Below, piece by piece: positions 36,141 to 49,644 of a stretch of 64,000 nucleotides of DNA (its first letter is position 1; each line of letters begins with the position of its first letter). This stretch comes from Lelliottia amnigena (GTDB lineage Bacteria > Pseudomonadota > Gammaproteobacteria > Enterobacterales > Enterobacteriaceae): positions 248,001 to 312,000 of the forward strand of contig LR134135.1 in assembly GCA_900635465.1 (NCBI GenBank). The letters run 5' to 3'. The position numbers were made by a program, and so were the translations under genes. The notes beneath the pieces are model-generated. The model was not told the DNA's origin. It saw only the letters and a program-made list of their open reading frames with translations, and ran no database searches.

Positions 36141-36257
36141 TTCATATTTTACGCTGCTGATGGGTTGGCTGCGTTCACTCACCCCAGTCACTTACTTTCG
36201 CAAGCTCCTGGGATTTACTCGCTTACCGCCTTCCAGCACCGCAAAATATTTTGAGTA
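36141..36257. repeat. ERIC element (psiE-malG gap)
   Basis: Contains the ERIC core TTGGCTGCGTTCACTCACCC, CAGTCACTTACTTTCGCAAG and CTCCTGGGATTTAC, then CGCTTACCGCCTTCC. It lies between the minus-strand terminator and malG, within the 3' untranslated part of malEFG mRNA. Confidence 0.85.
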
Positions 36258-36312
36258 TTGGGTCAAAAATTACGTCAAAGTTGAGGGTTGCAGTGGCATT
36301 ACATGATGAAAC

Positions 36313-37203
36313 TTAACCTTTCACACCGCCTGCCGTCAGGCCGTTAACCAGCCAGCGCTGAGCCAGCAGGAACACGACGGTAATCGGGATGGCGGAGAGT
36401 ACAGCGGCTGCGGCAAAGTCGCCCCACAGGTAGTTTTGCGGGTTGAGATATTGCTGCATACCGACTGCCAGCGTGTAGCTATTCACATCACGCAGTAGCA
36501 GAGACGCGACCGGCACTTCGGTAATGGCCGCGATAAACGACAGAATAAAGACCACGGCCAGAATCGGCACCGACAGCGGTAACAGCACCAGGCGGAAGGC
36601 CTGCCACGGCGTTGCGCCATCCAGCGCAGCCGCTTCTTCCAGCGATCCGTCGATGGTTTCGAAATAGCCTTTAATCGTCCATACGTGCAGCGCGATGCCG
36701 CCCAGATAGGCGAAGATGACGCCGCCGTGCGTGTTCAGACCGATAAACGGCACGTATTGACCGAGACGGTCAAATAACGCGTACAACGCAACCAGCGACA
36801 GCACCGCCGGGAACATCTGGAAAATCAACATCCCTTTCAGCAGCGTCGCTTTTCCCGGGAAGCGCATACGGGCAAAGGCGTAAGCACAGGTGGTTGAGAG
36901 CGCCACAATTCCCACGGCGGTAATACCGGCCACTTTGATGGAGTTCCACAGCCACAGCAGAACCGGGAACGGCGGCGGCGTCACGCGGCCATCGGCATGC
37001 TCGACGCTAAACCCTAACGCCAGTCGCCAGTGTTCCCATGAGATTTTCTCAGGGATCAGGCTGCCGGTAGCAAAGTTGCCCTCGCGCAGTGAGATGGCGA
37101 TAACCATCAGCAGCGGGAACATAATGGCTGCGATAAAAATCAGCAGACCTAAGTGCGTCGCGAAGAGACGCAGCTTTTGAGATTTGGGTTGGACCATAGC
37201 CAT
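36313..37203 (-). CDS. malG: Maltose ABC transporter permease MalG
   Basis: Inner-membrane permease half of the MalFGK2 importer. It has 296 residues, same as E. coli. Six membrane segments are readable, and the EAA loop that docks onto MalK is [22 protein letters not shown] near 190-211. The C-terminal tail ending LTAGGVKG reaches into MalK in the known structure. 14 bases separate it from malF. Confidence 0.97.
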   Translation of the reverse strand: MAMVQPKSQKLRLFATHLGLLIFIAAIMFPLLMVIAISLREGNFATGSLIPEKISWEHWRLALGFSVEHADGRVTPPPFPVLLWLWNSIKVAGITAVGIVALSTTCAYAFARMRFPGKATLLKGMLIFQMFPAVLSLVALYALFDRLGQYVPFIGLNTHGGVIFAYLGGIALHVWTIKGYFETIDGSLEEAAALDGATPWQAFRLVLLPLSVPILAVVFILSFIAAITEVPVASLLLRDVNSYTLAVGMQQYLNPQNYLWGDFAAAAVLSAIPITVVFLLAQRWLVNGLTAGGVKG

Positions 37204-37217
37204 TTTCGTTATCTCCC

Positions 37218-38762
37218 TTAATCGAATTTCATACGCGTGGCTTTCAGATTCACAATCGCCAGCGCGCCAACCAACAGGAAGATCAGGGTGGCAATCGCTG
37301 CCGCCAGACCGAAGTCCTGCCCGCCGCCGCCTTCAAAGGCGATGCGGTAGGTGTAGCTCACTAACAGGTCGGTATACCCCGCTGGCGTGGTGGTGCCGAG
37401 GCGGTCTGGGCTGCCGTTGGTCAGAAGCTGAATCAGTACGAAGTTATTAAAGTTAAAGGCAAAACTGGCAATCATCAGCGGCGTTAGCGGCTTGATCAGC
37501 AGTGGGAGCGTAATCTTAAAGAAGTTCTGGAACGCGCCCGCGCCGTCCATCGCGGAGGCTTCGTACAGGTCGTCCGGAATCGCTTTCAGCAGGCCCATGC
37601 ACAGAATCATCATGTACGGATAGCCGAGCCAGGTGTTGACGATGATAATCATCGAGCGAGCCGTCGTTGGGTCGCTAAACCACGCTGGCTTAATGCCAAA
37701 CAGCGCACCCAGCATCATGTTGATTTCACCGAAGCTCTGGTTGAACAGGCCTTTGAAAATCAGAATCGAGATAAACGACGGGACGGCGTAGGGCAGAATC
37801 AGCAGTACGCGGTAAATGGCTTTGCCTTTCAGGGACTCCCACTGCACGACACACGCCAGCACCATGCCGACCGCCACGGTCAGGATCACCGTCAGGACTG
37901 AGAAGACCACTGTCCAGACGAAAATGGCCATGAACGGTTTCTGGATGCCCTCGTCGGTAAAGACGCGGGTAAAGTTCTCCCAGCCGATGGTGACGGTATA
38001 GCCTGGGCTGAGTTTATCGTCACCCCATTTGCCATCGGCGTTCACGGACTGATAGAAGCCGATATCGTTGTTTGGACGATATTTCACGCCGGTCTGGTTG
38101 TTGGTCAGCGAGCCGTCATCCGCCCGCGTGTACAGCGGCTGCGTGCCCGAGAACTGGCGCAGCGAGCTCATGATGACTTTGCTTTCGTCAGGCAGCACGG
38201 CGGTGAGCTGCGTCAGCGCCTGGCGATTCTGAGTGATAATGCGCAGATTGGCGCGTTCGCCTTCTGGCAGGGCATTCGCTTCTTTGAGCGTCAGCTTTTG
38301 TTCGCCGCCAAACTTAAAGGCGTCGGAGACATAATATTTCCCGCTTTCCTCGTCAGACAGCGCCAGCTTCCACTCCTCTCCCGCCGGATATAAACCAAAG
38401 TTAAAGGTTTTTCCTGCCTGATAGGAACGGTCCATCAGCACCTGCTGGGCGCGCTCCTGAGCGAGCTGGTTAGTGCTGCTGTAGTTGGTAAAGGCGATAG
38501 CGATAGTACAAATCAGCGGGAACAGGACAAACAGCCCCATCCCGGCGACACCCGGATAAACGTAGCGCCAGGCGTACGCTTTGCGATTGGCAAAAATATA
38601 CAGGCCAACTGAGCTTAAAATCAGCGTCATGATGGCGAACAGGTACTCCCCCTGTACATACATTAAAACAACAAGGTAGCCCACCAGTAAGCCGAGCAGA
38701 CCTATCACTGACCATTTCAGCGTGTCGCTTTGCCACCAGTGCTTCTTTTTAATGACATCCAT
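37218..38762 (-). CDS. malF: Maltose ABC transporter permease MalF
   Basis: Larger permease subunit of MalFGK2, 514 residues as in E. coli. Eight membrane segments are expected; the large periplasmic P2 domain spans roughly residues 93-275. The EAA loop [20 protein letters not shown] is near 400-420. It lies between malE (ERIC element in the 188-base gap) and malG on one transcript. Confidence 0.97.
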   Translation of the reverse strand: MDVIKKKHWWQSDTLKWSVIGLLGLLVGYLVVLMYVQGEYLFAIMTLILSSVGLYIFANRKAYAWRYVYPGVAGMGLFVLFPLICTIAIAFTNYSSTNQLAQERAQQVLMDRSYQAGKTFNFGLYPAGEEWKLALSDEESGKYYVSDAFKFGGEQKLTLKEANALPEGERANLRIITQNRQALTQLTAVLPDESKVIMSSLRQFSGTQPLYTRADDGSLTNNQTGVKYRPNNDIGFYQSVNADGKWGDDKLSPGYTVTIGWENFTRVFTDEGIQKPFMAIFVWTVVFSVLTVILTVAVGMVLACVVQWESLKGKAIYRVLLILPYAVPSFISILIFKGLFNQSFGEINMMLGALFGIKPAWFSDPTTARSMIIIVNTWLGYPYMMILCMGLLKAIPDDLYEASAMDGAGAFQNFFKITLPLLIKPLTPLMIASFAFNFNNFVLIQLLTNGSPDRLGTTTPAGYTDLLVSYTYRIAFEGGGGQDFGLAAAIATLIFLLVGALAIVNLKATRMKFD

Positions 38763-38784
38763 GGGGATCTTCCTCTTTACACTT

Positions 38785-38895
38785 TATCCTTCACGCTGCC
38801 TCTTTGTTGGCTGCGGACGCGCACCCCGGTCACTTACTGTTGTAAGCTCCCGGGGATTTGCATCCTTGCCGCCTCGATGCAACGCGAATGATGTT
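38785..38895. repeat. ERIC element (malE-malF gap)
   Basis: Carries GTTGGCTGCGGACGCGCACC, CCGGTCACTTACTGTTGTAAG, CTCCCGGGGATTTGC and TTGCCGCCTCGATGCAACGC, the ERIC plan with a central hairpin. In E. coli this gap holds REP sequences that stabilise malE mRNA. Confidence 0.85.
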
Positions 38896-38950
38896 GCGTA
38901 AACAACGTATTCAATAAACCTTATTCCCTGAGAAATAAGGGGTAAAAGCA

Positions 38951-40513
<1,563 letters not shown>

Positions 40514-41623
40514 ATGGCGAGCGTACAGCTGCGGAATGTAACGAAAGCCTGGGGCGACGTAGTGGTGTCGAAAGACATCGATCTGGACATCCACGAAGGT
40601 GAGTTCGTGGTGTTTGTCGGTCCATCGGGCTGCGGTAAATCAACTCTGCTGCGTATGATTGCCGGACTTGAAACTATCACCAGTGGCGATCTGTTTATTG
40701 GTGAGACTCGCATGAATGACATTCCGCCCGCAGAACGCGGCGTGGGCATGGTGTTCCAGTCCTATGCGCTTTATCCCCATCTCTCCGTTGCCGAGAACAT
40801 GTCCTTTGGTCTGAAGCTGGCCGGAGCTAAAAAAGACGTTATCAATCAGCGTGTGAATCAGGTGGCCGAAGTGCTGCAGCTGGCGCATTTGCTGGAGCGC
40901 AAACCGAAAGCCCTGTCCGGTGGGCAGCGTCAGCGCGTGGCGATTGGTCGTACGCTGGTGGCAGAACCGCGCGTGTTTTTGCTTGATGAACCGCTTTCTA
41001 ACCTGGACGCCGCCCTGCGCGTTCAGATGCGTATTGAAATCTCCCGTCTGCACAAACGTCTTGGCCGCACGATGATTTACGTCACCCACGATCAGGTTGA
41101 AGCGATGACGCTCGCCGACAAAATTGTGGTGCTGGACGCAGGCCGCGTCGCACAGGTGGGCAAACCTTTAGAGCTGTATCACTACCCGGCCGACCGTTTT
41201 GTTGCGGGCTTTATTGGCTCGCCAAAGATGAATTTCCTGCCGGTAAAAGTGACCGCGACAGCTATTGAACAGGTACAGGTGGAACTGCCTAACCGCCAGC
41301 AGATTTGGCTGCCAGTGGACAGCGCCAACGTACAGGTCGGGGCGAATATGTCCCTGGGTATCCGTCCTGAACATTTACTGCCGAGTCAGATAGCCGATGT
41401 GACGCTGGAAGGTGAAGTTCAGGTCGTCGAACAGCTTGGTCATGAAACACAGATTCATATCCAGATCCCCGCCATCCGTCAGAACCTGGTGTACCGCCAG
41501 AATGACGTGGTGTTGGTAGAAGAGGGTGCCACATTCGCTATCGGCTTGCCGCCAGAGCGTTGCCATCTGTTCCGTGAGGATGGCACCGCATGTCGTCGGT
41601 TGCACAAAGAGCCTGGCGTTTAA
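40514..41623 (+). CDS. malK: Maltose transporter ATPase MalK
   Basis: ATP-binding subunit of MalFGK2, and in E. coli also the anchor that inhibits MalT. It has 369 residues (371 in E. coli). Walker [10 protein letters not shown] is at 36-44, the signature LSGGQRQR near 134-141, and Walker [12 protein letters not shown] near 154-164. The C-terminal ~135 residues are the regulatory domain. AAGGGAGAAG precedes the ATG. It leads malK-lamB-malM. Confidence 0.97.
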   Translation: MASVQLRNVTKAWGDVVVSKDIDLDIHEGEFVVFVGPSGCGKSTLLRMIAGLETITSGDLFIGETRMNDIPPAERGVGMVFQSYALYPHLSVAENMSFGLKLAGAKKDVINQRVNQVAEVLQLAHLLERKPKALSGGQRQRVAIGRTLVAEPRVFLLDEPLSNLDAALRVQMRIEISRLHKRLGRTMIYVTHDQVEAMTLADKIVVLDAGRVAQVGKPLELYHYPADRFVAGFIGSPKMNFLPVKVTATAIEQVQVELPNRQQIWLPVDSANVQVGANMSLGIRPEHLLPSQIADVTLEGEVQVVEQLGHETQIHIQIPAIRQNLVYRQNDVVLVEEGATFAIGLPPERCHLFREDGTACRRLHKEPGV

Positions 41624-41658
41624 GCAATCCCAATAAAAGGCACGAAACCGTCAGGTGA

Positions 41659-43032
<1,374 letters not shown>

Positions 43033-43062
43033 TAACGTCGTAATTTGACGGACTGATCAAAC

Positions 43063-43082
43063 AGAGGGGCGAAAGCCCCTCT
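43063..43082 (+). other. lamB-malM intergenic hairpin
   Basis: AGAGGGGC, loop GAAA, GCCCCTCT: a perfect stem with a tetraloop and no T run. It probably protects lamB mRNA or reduces read-through into malM. Confidence 0.65.
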
Positions 43083-43147
43083 ATCCCTTAGGGACGGCGC
43101 GCTATTGCCTGGCTACCGCTGAACCTGCGCTTTATGAGGTGATAACA

Positions 43148-44095
43148 ATGAAAATGAAGAAAAATCTTGTAGCCCTTTGCTTGTCAGCGGGGTTATTGGC
43201 CAGTGCGCCGGCCATCACACTCGCAAATGTGAATTTCGTTCCACAGAATACGACGACGGCTCCGGCTATTCCTGCGGCAGCATTGCAGCAACTTGTCTGG
43301 ACGCCAGTCGATCAATCTAAAACGCAAACGACTCAGCTTTCGACCGGCGGTCAAACTCTGAATGTCCCAGGTATCAGCGGCCCTGTAGCGGCCTACAGCG
43401 TGCCTGCAAATATTGGTGAGCTGACCCTGACACTCTCCAGTGAAGTGAACAAACAAACCAGCGTCTTCGCACCGAATGTGTTGATTCTCGATCAGAATCT
43501 GACGCCATCTGCCTTCTTCCCAAGCGAATACTTTACCTATCAAGAACCCGGTGTGATGAGCGCCGACCGTCTTGGCGGTGTGATGCGCCTTACGCCAGCG
43601 TTGGGCCAGCAGAAGATCTATGTGCTGGTCTTCACGACTGACAAAGATCTCCAGCAGACAACAACGCTGCTGGATCCAGCCAAAGCCTATGCCAAAGGTA
43701 TCGGTAACGCTGTACCGGATATCCCAGATCCTATTGCTCGTCATACCACTGACGGCGTCGTGAAATTGAAAGTGTCTACCAACAGTGCCTCAAGCGTTCT
43801 GGTCGGCCCGCTCTTTGGTTCTTCATCTACCGGGCCTGTTACTGTTGGCAATACCGCAGCGCCTGCACCAGCTTATGCGGCTCCTGCTCCAGCCGTCGCT
43901 GCTCCGGCACCCGCGCCGGTGAAAAAATCCGCACCGGTACTGAACGATACCGAAACGTACTTCAACAAAGCCATCAAACAGGCCGTTGACAGCGGCGATG
44001 TCGACAAAGCGCTGAAGCTGCTTGATGAAGCTGAGCGTTTAGGTTCAACCACTGCCCGTTCCACCTTTATCAGCAGTGTAAAAGGCAAGGGGTGA
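43148..44095 (+). CDS. malM: Maltose operon periplasmic protein MalM
   Basis: Periplasmic protein of the maltose regulon with no settled function. The start MKMKKNLVALCL at 43148 gives 315 residues (306 in E. coli). Signal peptide to about residue 26 (TLANV). A Pro/Ala linker near 236-260 (APAPAYAAPAPAVAAPAPAP) is longer than in K-12 and explains the extra length; a small helical C-terminal domain follows. Terminated by the hairpin at 44131. Confidence 0.94.
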   Translation: MKMKKNLVALCLSAGLLASAPAITLANVNFVPQNTTTAPAIPAAALQQLVWTPVDQSKTQTTQLSTGGQTLNVPGISGPVAAYSVPANIGELTLTLSSEVNKQTSVFAPNVLILDQNLTPSAFFPSEYFTYQEPGVMSADRLGGVMRLTPALGQQKIYVLVFTTDKDLQQTTTLLDPAKAYAKGIGNAVPDIPDPIARHTTDGVVKLKVSTNSASSVLVGPLFGSSSTGPVTVGNTAAPAPAYAAPAPAVAAPAPAPVKKSAPVLNDTETYFNKAIKQAVDSGDVDKALKLLDEAERLGSTTARSTFISSVKGKG

Positions 44096-44130
44096 CCGTC
44101 TCCCCACAGTGCTGATTTTGTCAGTAGTTT

Positions 44131-44158
44131 AGTGCGCCTGAGTGGGCGCACTTTTTTT
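44131..44158 (+). terminator. malK-lamB-malM terminator
   Basis: AGTGCGCC, loop, GGCGCACT, then a T run, 35 bases after malM. Confidence 0.94.
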
Positions 44159-44276
44159 GGCGCTGTTTATGCTGTTGCATCACTGTTGCGATAATGATCG
44201 CTAATCCACGTTTGAACGCCCCCAACCTGCATTTCTGCGATACAATAGCCATACGTTATGTATCGGAGAGTCTGGC

Positions 44277-44774
44277 ATGTCACACCCTGCGCTAACGCAA
44301 CTGCGTGCGCTGCGCTATTTTGACCAAATACCCGCGCTGAGCTCTGAGCAACTCGACTGGTTGCTGCTGGAAGATTCCATGACGAAACGTTTTGAGCAAC
44401 ACGGGAAAAACGTCACCGTGACGCTGATTCAGGAAGGATTTGTGTCCGCTGATAAGGTCTCCAGTGAGCTCCCGTTGTTGCCAAAAGAAGAACGCTACTG
44501 GCTGCGTGAAATTCTGCTGTGCGCGGACGGCGAACCCTGGCTTGCCGGGCGCACTGTCGTTCCGGAATCTACGCTTTCTGGCCCGGAACTGGCGCTGCAA
44601 CAATTGGGTAAAACCCCGCTGGGACGCTACCTTTTTACGTCGTCCGAGCTCACCCGTGATTTTATTGAAATAGGGCGCGATGCCGATCTGTGGGGACGCC
44701 GTTCCCGCCTTCGCTTAAGCGGCAAACCGTTAATGCTGACGGAGCTGTTTTTGCCCGCATCGCCGTTGTACTAA
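44277..44774 (+). CDS. ubiC: Chorismate lyase
   Basis: Converts chorismate to 4-hydroxybenzoate and pyruvate, the first step of ubiquinone synthesis. It has 165 residues like E. coli UbiC. Conserved residues include Arg in [13 protein letters not shown] near 73-86 and Glu in LTELFLP near 155. CGGAGAG precedes the ATG. ubiA follows after 12 bases. Confidence 0.96.
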   Translation: MSHPALTQLRALRYFDQIPALSSEQLDWLLLEDSMTKRFEQHGKNVTVTLIQEGFVSADKVSSELPLLPKEERYWLREILLCADGEPWLAGRTVVPESTLSGPELALQQLGKTPLGRYLFTSSELTRDFIEIGRDADLWGRRSRLRLSGKPLMLTELFLPASPLY

Positions 44775-44786
44775 GAGGATATTAAA

Positions 44787-45656
44787 ATGGAGTGGAGTCT
44801 GACGCAGGACAAGCTGCTGGCTTTTCACCGTCTGATGCGAACGGATAAACCGATCGGAGCCTTGCTGCTGCTATGGCCAACGCTTTGGGCACTGTGGGTC
44901 GCGGCTCCCGGTTTGCCACCGCTATGGATCCTGGCGGTATTTGTGGCGGGCGTGTGGTTGATGCGGGCTGCGGGCTGCGTGGTGAATGATTATGCCGATC
45001 GCAAGTTTGACGGACACGTTAAACGCACGGCCAATCGCCCACTGCCCAGCGGTCAGGTTTCTGAAAAAGAGGCACGGACGCTGTTTGTGGTGCTGGTTGC
45101 ACTCTCTTTCCTGCTGGTGCTCACGCTTAATACCATGACGATTTTGCTCTCGGTGGCAGCGCTGGCGTTGGCATGGGTGTATCCGTTCATGAAACGCTAT
45201 ACCCATTTGCCACAGGTGGTGCTTGGGGCAGCGTTTGGCTGGTCGATTCCAATGGCGTTTGCTGCCGTCAGTGAGTCCGTGCCGCTGAGCTGCTGGCTGA
45301 TGTTTCTCGCCAATATCCTGTGGGCGGTGGCCTACGACACTCAGTACGCGATGGTTGACCGTGATGATGACCTGAAAATCGGCATCAAATCGACGGCGAT
45401 TTTATTCGGCCGTCACGACAAGCTGATTATTGGAATATTGCAGGTCGCCGTGCTGGCGCTAATGGTCGTCATTGGTCGTCTGAACGGGCTGAACTGGGAG
45501 TTTTACTGGTCGGTACTGGTGGCGGGATTGTTGTTTGCGTATCAGCAAAAGCTGATCGCAAAGCGCGATCGTGAAGCCTGCTTTAAAGCCTTCCTGAATA
45601 ATAACTACGTTGGCCTGGTGCTGTTTTTAGGTCTGGTGATGAGTTACTGGTCTTAG
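44787..45656 (+). CDS. ubiA: 4-hydroxybenzoate octaprenyltransferase
   Basis: Inner-membrane prenyltransferase that attaches the octaprenyl chain to 4-hydroxybenzoate. It has 289 residues (290 in E. coli) and about eight to nine membrane segments. Both Asp-rich Mg-diphosphate motifs are present: NDYADRKFD near 67-75 and [12 protein letters not shown] near 187-198. In operon with ubiC; a terminator-like repeat follows directly. Confidence 0.97.
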   Translation: MEWSLTQDKLLAFHRLMRTDKPIGALLLLWPTLWALWVAAPGLPPLWILAVFVAGVWLMRAAGCVVNDYADRKFDGHVKRTANRPLPSGQVSEKEARTLFVVLVALSFLLVLTLNTMTILLSVAALALAWVYPFMKRYTHLPQVVLGAAFGWSIPMAFAAVSESVPLSCWLMFLANILWAVAYDTQYAMVDRDDDLKIGIKSTAILFGRHDKLIIGILQVAVLALMVVIGRLNGLNWEFYWSVLVAGLLFAYQQKLIAKRDREACFKAFLNNNYVGLVLFLGLVMSYWS

Positions 45657-45660
45657 AAGC

Positions 45661-45883
45661 AAAACGGCAACACCGTTGGTTGCCGTTTTTGATGCTCGCC
45701 GCCTCTCCCCATGGGAGAGGACCGGGATAAGGGCCCCAGACCACACAAGGTAAACGTAAAACGGCAACACCGTTGGTTACCGTTTTTAATGTTTGCCGCC
45801 TCTCCCCGTGGGAGAGGGCTGGGATAAGGGCACCAGACCACATGAGTTCAAAAGCAAAACGGCAACCATCAGGTTGCCGTTTT
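45661..45883 (+). repeat. Tandem terminator-like composite repeats between ubiA and plsB
   Basis: Two units spaced 97 bases apart, beginning at 45661 and 45758, each with AAAACGGCAAC / GTT(G/A)CCGTTTT stem, then CTCTCCCCGTGGGAGAG and GGGATAAGGGC-CCAGACCACA. A closing stem AAAACGGCAACC / GGTTGCCGTTTT lies at 45856-45883. The first and last stems can work as intrinsic terminators, the last in both directions for the convergent ubiA and plsB. Same family as the repeat after aceK. Confidence 0.88.
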
Positions 45884-45917
45884 AGTCTCCGCACTAATGC
45901 GGCTCGCACAAGCCGTT

Positions 45918-48337
45918 TTACTCGTCCTGCGTTGCGCTCTCAATCGTCAAACGCACATCAGACGTAATCAGTTCCGCCAGCATCTGGTAAACCTTCATGG
46001 TTTCGCCAGGCTCGGCATCTCCGGTATCGCTGATATAGCCTTCGTCACGCAGCGTCAGCACCAGTGAGCTAAACACCGCTTTATCGAAGAATTCAGGTGC
46101 GTTGATGCCGTGCAGCACAGACAAACGCTGAGCTAGGGTGCGGCTCTCTTTTTCCAGCGTTCCACGGTTAATGGACGGGTTGGCGCTCAGCAGCCAGAAG
46201 GTGATGGCGTAGCGTTGCAGCGTCTCACGCGCGCCTGCGGCCAGCAGTTGAAGCGTGCGAGAACGTGACGGATTGATATGAAGCTCATCGCCTTTCACCG
46301 CGATCAGCCCCTGACGGAGCATCTCTTCGGTCAGTTTATCCAGCTCTGCTGCCAGCTCGTCTTTGCTCCAGCGCAGGAACAACTCCGCTTTCAACATCGG
46401 GTAAAGCACTTCAACATGACGCAGTATCTCCTGACGGGAAATACGACGGTGCTGAGTGATGATGGCAGCCATCAACGACGGTAGCATCAGCATATGCGCG
46501 ATATTGTTGCGATAGTACGTCATCAACACCGCCTGCTCGCGCGGCAGAATGATGATGTCACCAATCGTGTCCTTCTCGACCTCGAACTTGTTCATTTGCA
46601 GCGCATGGTCGATCAATTGACCCGCCGTCACAGACGGCACGGTTGAGTCCGTTGAGTACGGAACATGACGCATCATGTCGAGATAACAATCGAGCTGTTC
46701 GGTCAGCTGTTCGCGTGTCAGTGAGCGCTGACGAGAGGCCAGCAGCGCGGTACAGCACAGGTTCATGGCGTTAGCCGCGCCCGCGTTGTTAATACGCACC
46801 ATCAAATCGGCAGCGATATTGTTTACCGTAGGCGTCAACCACGCCGGGCGAATGGCTTCGATCGGATCGATAGATTCTCGCCATTCCGGCACATGCTGGT
46901 TCAGATACGTCATCAGCGGCATCGGTTCGCCAAAGTTTACGTAGCCCTGACCGAGATTACGCAGCTTGCTCAGACCACGCAGCATCTGCGGTAAGCTCTC
47001 TTTTTCTTTTGTCGCGCCGCGTAGCTCTTTAGCGTACGTGCCCACTTCCATTACGTGTTCGTAACCAATATAAATCGGTACCAGCGTAATTGGACGTGTG
47101 CCGCCGCGCAGCATGGCCTGAATGGTCATCGAGAGCGTCCCGGTTTTCGGGTCGAGCAGACGACCGGTGCGGGAGCGACCCCTTCAACAAAGTATTCGAC
47201 GGAATAGCCACGGCTGAACAGTTCGCCCAGATATTCGCGGAACACCGTTGAATAGAGCTTGTTGCCCTTAAAGGTACGACGAATAAAGAATGCGCCCAAA
47301 CGGCGGAAAATCGGACCTGCTGGCCAGAAATTCAGGTTGATCCCCGCAGCAATATGCGGCGGAACCAGCCCCTGATGATAGAGCACGTAGGAGAGCAGCA
47401 GATAATCCATGTGGCTGCGGTGGCAGGGCACGTAGACAATCTCATGACCGTCGTGGGCCAACTGGCGCACACGCTCGGCGTTATGAACGTTAATCCCTTG
47501 GTACAGACGGTTCCAGGTGAAGCTCAGAATACGGTCAGACAGTCGGATCATCTCGTAAGAGAAGTTCGCCGCAATCTCTTCCATCAGTGCGATAGCGTTT
47601 TGCTGCGCTTTCTCATGAGAGATTTTCTTGCTTCGCGCTTCGTCTTCAACTGCGCGGGCAATCGCTTTGGACGCCAGCAGTTTGTTGAACAGATCCTGAC
47701 GCGCAGGCAATCGTGGCCCCACAGCCGCTAAACGCTGACGGGCGAAGTGCATACGTGCAACGCGTGCCAGTTTTTGGGCAATGATTTTATCGGTGCCATG
47801 CTCATCCGCCATGCGTCGTAACGACACAGACGGCGAGAAACGAACAAAACTATCGCGGCCCAACCATGACACGGCAAAGAATTTTTGCACGCCGTTAAGC
47901 ATGCGCAATGGTGGATTCTCGTCGCCTTTTTGACGCCCTGGACGACGACCAAACATGATCGACACTGGCACCATCTGGACATCCAGATCGGGGTTACTGC
48001 GGTGCAGATCAAGATAGTCGTGGAACAGTTTGATCGACTCTTCTTTCGGCGTGTAATAGGTAAACACGCGCGGCCCGCCGTGGATAAACACATAGCGAGG
48101 AAGGAGAGTGCCGTCGATTTCCAGGGGTTCCAAAGGATCCGGTAAATCGTGCGCCAGACATTGGGCGCGCAGCGTCAGTAAGTCTGCCTTCGAGTTATAA
48201 GGCAAAACGTACATAATAGGACGCGAGGTATCGAGCCCTAATTCCAGCGCAGGTTCCGCCGGGATAGACTTACTTTTTACCAGTACGCTTAATGGTAAAT
48301 TAAGTAATTTGTAGTAAATTCGTGGCCAGCCGGACAT
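45918..48337 (-). pseudogene. plsB: Glycerol-3-phosphate acyltransferase PlsB, one-base frameshift
   Basis: Inner-membrane enzyme that acylates sn-glycerol-3-phosphate, starting phospholipid synthesis. The start [14 protein letters not shown] at 48337 matches E. coli; the joined product would have 806 residues (807). Acyltransferase motif I HRSHMD is intact. The frame breaks in motif III: the minus strand reads GAAGGGGTCGC where GAAGGGGGTCGC would give VEGGRSRTG, i.e. one base missing in the run at 47179-47182. The second half resumes with [10 protein letters not shown] and motif IV. plsB is essential in E. coli, so a sequence error is the likelier cause. Confidence 0.94.
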
Positions 48338-48491
48338 AAACGATGTAAAGCCTCTGGTTAATAATGCAATTGCGGCGCAAGGATAACAGAAAGCGCGCAA
48401 GATTTCTGTTGTTACCCGTCATACTTCAGGCTGCTGCGAAACCCGCTGCAGCCCTTGTTACTGACGTCAAATCTAATAAAAGGTTCTTTTA

Positions 48492-48860
48492 ATGGCCAAT
48501 AATACCACTGGGTTTACCCGAATCATCAAAGCAGCCGGATATTCATGGAAAGGTTTCCGCGCAGCATGGATAAATGAAGCCGCCTTCCGGCAAGAAGGCG
48601 TTGCCGCCATTATTGCCGTGATTATTGCGTGCTTCCTTGATGTCGATGCTATCACCCGTGTACTTCTCATCAGCTCCGTGCTTTTGGTGATGATAGTGGA
48701 AATTCTCAACAGTGCTATCGAAGCCGTTGTTGACCGTATTGGTTCTGATTTCCACGAGCTTTCTGGTCGTGCGAAAGACATGGGCTCTGCCGCTGTACTG
48801 CTGGCGATTATCATCGCTGTCATTACCTGGGTCACTCTCCTTTGGTCACATTTTCGATAA
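48492..48860 (+). CDS. dgkA: Diacylglycerol kinase
   Basis: Small trimeric inner-membrane kinase that recycles diacylglycerol to phosphatidic acid. It has 122 residues, as in E. coli, with an amphipathic N-terminal helix and three membrane segments. The active-site segment EILNSAIEAVVDR is near 69-81 and an earlier NEAAFRQE near 28-35. It is divergent from plsB, so two phospholipid genes flank one promoter region. Confidence 0.97.
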   Translation: MANNTTGFTRIIKAAGYSWKGFRAAWINEAAFRQEGVAAIIAVIIACFLDVDAITRVLLISSVLLVMIVEILNSAIEAVVDRIGSDFHELSGRAKDMGSAAVLLAIIIAVITWVTLLWSHFR

Positions 48861-48924
48861 GCTTTCAGGAATCGAATAAGTCTCTGGTTTTTTGTGCAGT
48901 TTTTGATTCCAAATTCGCCTTTGA

Positions 48925-48940
48925 CTGTATATACTCACAG
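48925..48940 (+). promoter_or_regulatory. LexA box 1
   Basis: CTGTATATACTCACAG, a perfect CTGT-N8-ACAG SOS box upstream of lexA, as in E. coli. Confidence 0.96.
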
Positions 48941-48945
48941 CATAA

Positions 48946-48961
48946 CTGTATATACACCCAG
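48946..48961 (+). promoter_or_regulatory. LexA box 2
   Basis: CTGTATATACACCCAG, the second SOS box, 5 bases after the first and 8 bases before the lexA ATG. Confidence 0.94.
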
Positions 48962-48969
48962 GGGGCGGA

Positions 48970-49578
48970 ATGAAAGCGTTAACGGCCAGACAGCAAGAGG
49001 TGTTTGATCTCATCAGGGATCACATCAGCCAGACGGGAATGCCACCCACGCGTGCGGAAATCGCTCAGCGCCTGGGCTTCCGTTCACCAAACGCCGCTGA
49101 AGAGCATCTTAAAGCGCTGGCACGTAAAGGTGTTCTTGAGATTGTTTCGGGCGCGTCACGCGGTATCCGCTTACTGGTGGAAGAAGAAACGGGCATCCCT
49201 CTTATCGGTCGCGTTGCGGCGGGTGAGCCGTTGCTGGCACAGCAGCACATTGAAGGCCACTATCAGGTCGATCCGGGTATGTTCAAGCCGAGCGCAGATT
49301 TCTTACTGCGTGTTAGCGGTATGTCAATGAAAGATATCGGTATTCTTGACGGTGATCTGTTGGCTGTTCATAAAACTCAGGATGTGCGCAACGGACAGGT
49401 TGTGGTTGCGCGTATTGACGACGAAGTGACGGTTAAGCGCCTGAAAAAACAGGGCAACACTGTGCAACTTCTGCCTGAAAACAGCGAGTTTTCTCCAATT
49501 GTGGTGGATCTGCGCGAGCAAACCTTCTCTATTGAAGGACTGGCGGTTGGCGTTATCCGCAACGGTGAATGGCTGTAA
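48970..49578 (+). CDS. lexA: SOS repressor LexA
   Basis: Represses the SOS regulon and is inactivated by RecA-stimulated self-cleavage. It has 202 residues, as in E. coli. A winged helix at residues 1-69 is followed by the cleavage site Ala84-Gly85 (RVAAGEP) and the catalytic pair Ser119 (SGMSMKD) and Lys156 (TVKRL). GGGGGCGG stands upstream of the ATG. Two SOS boxes give autoregulation; dinF follows on the same strand. Confidence 0.98.
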   Translation: MKALTARQQEVFDLIRDHISQTGMPPTRAEIAQRLGFRSPNAAEEHLKALARKGVLEIVSGASRGIRLLVEEETGIPLIGRVAAGEPLLAQQHIEGHYQVDPGMFKPSADFLLRVSGMSMKDIGILDGDLLAVHKTQDVRNGQVVVARIDDEVTVKRLKKQGNTVQLLPENSEFSPIVVDLREQTFSIEGLAVGVIRNGEWL

Positions 49579-49644
49579 TTTCTCTCTGACAGGCTGCGCC
49601 ATCCGCGCAGCCTGACTGTCCTATCTCGCTTCCGGTAATTTCCT

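Noticed and set aside
48413..48470. Possible ERIC end (CCCGTCATACTTCAGGCTGC) between plsB and dgkA
   Set aside because: Only the outer edge resembles ERIC; the core is absent and the GGCTGC/GCAGCC inverted repeat may be unrelated.
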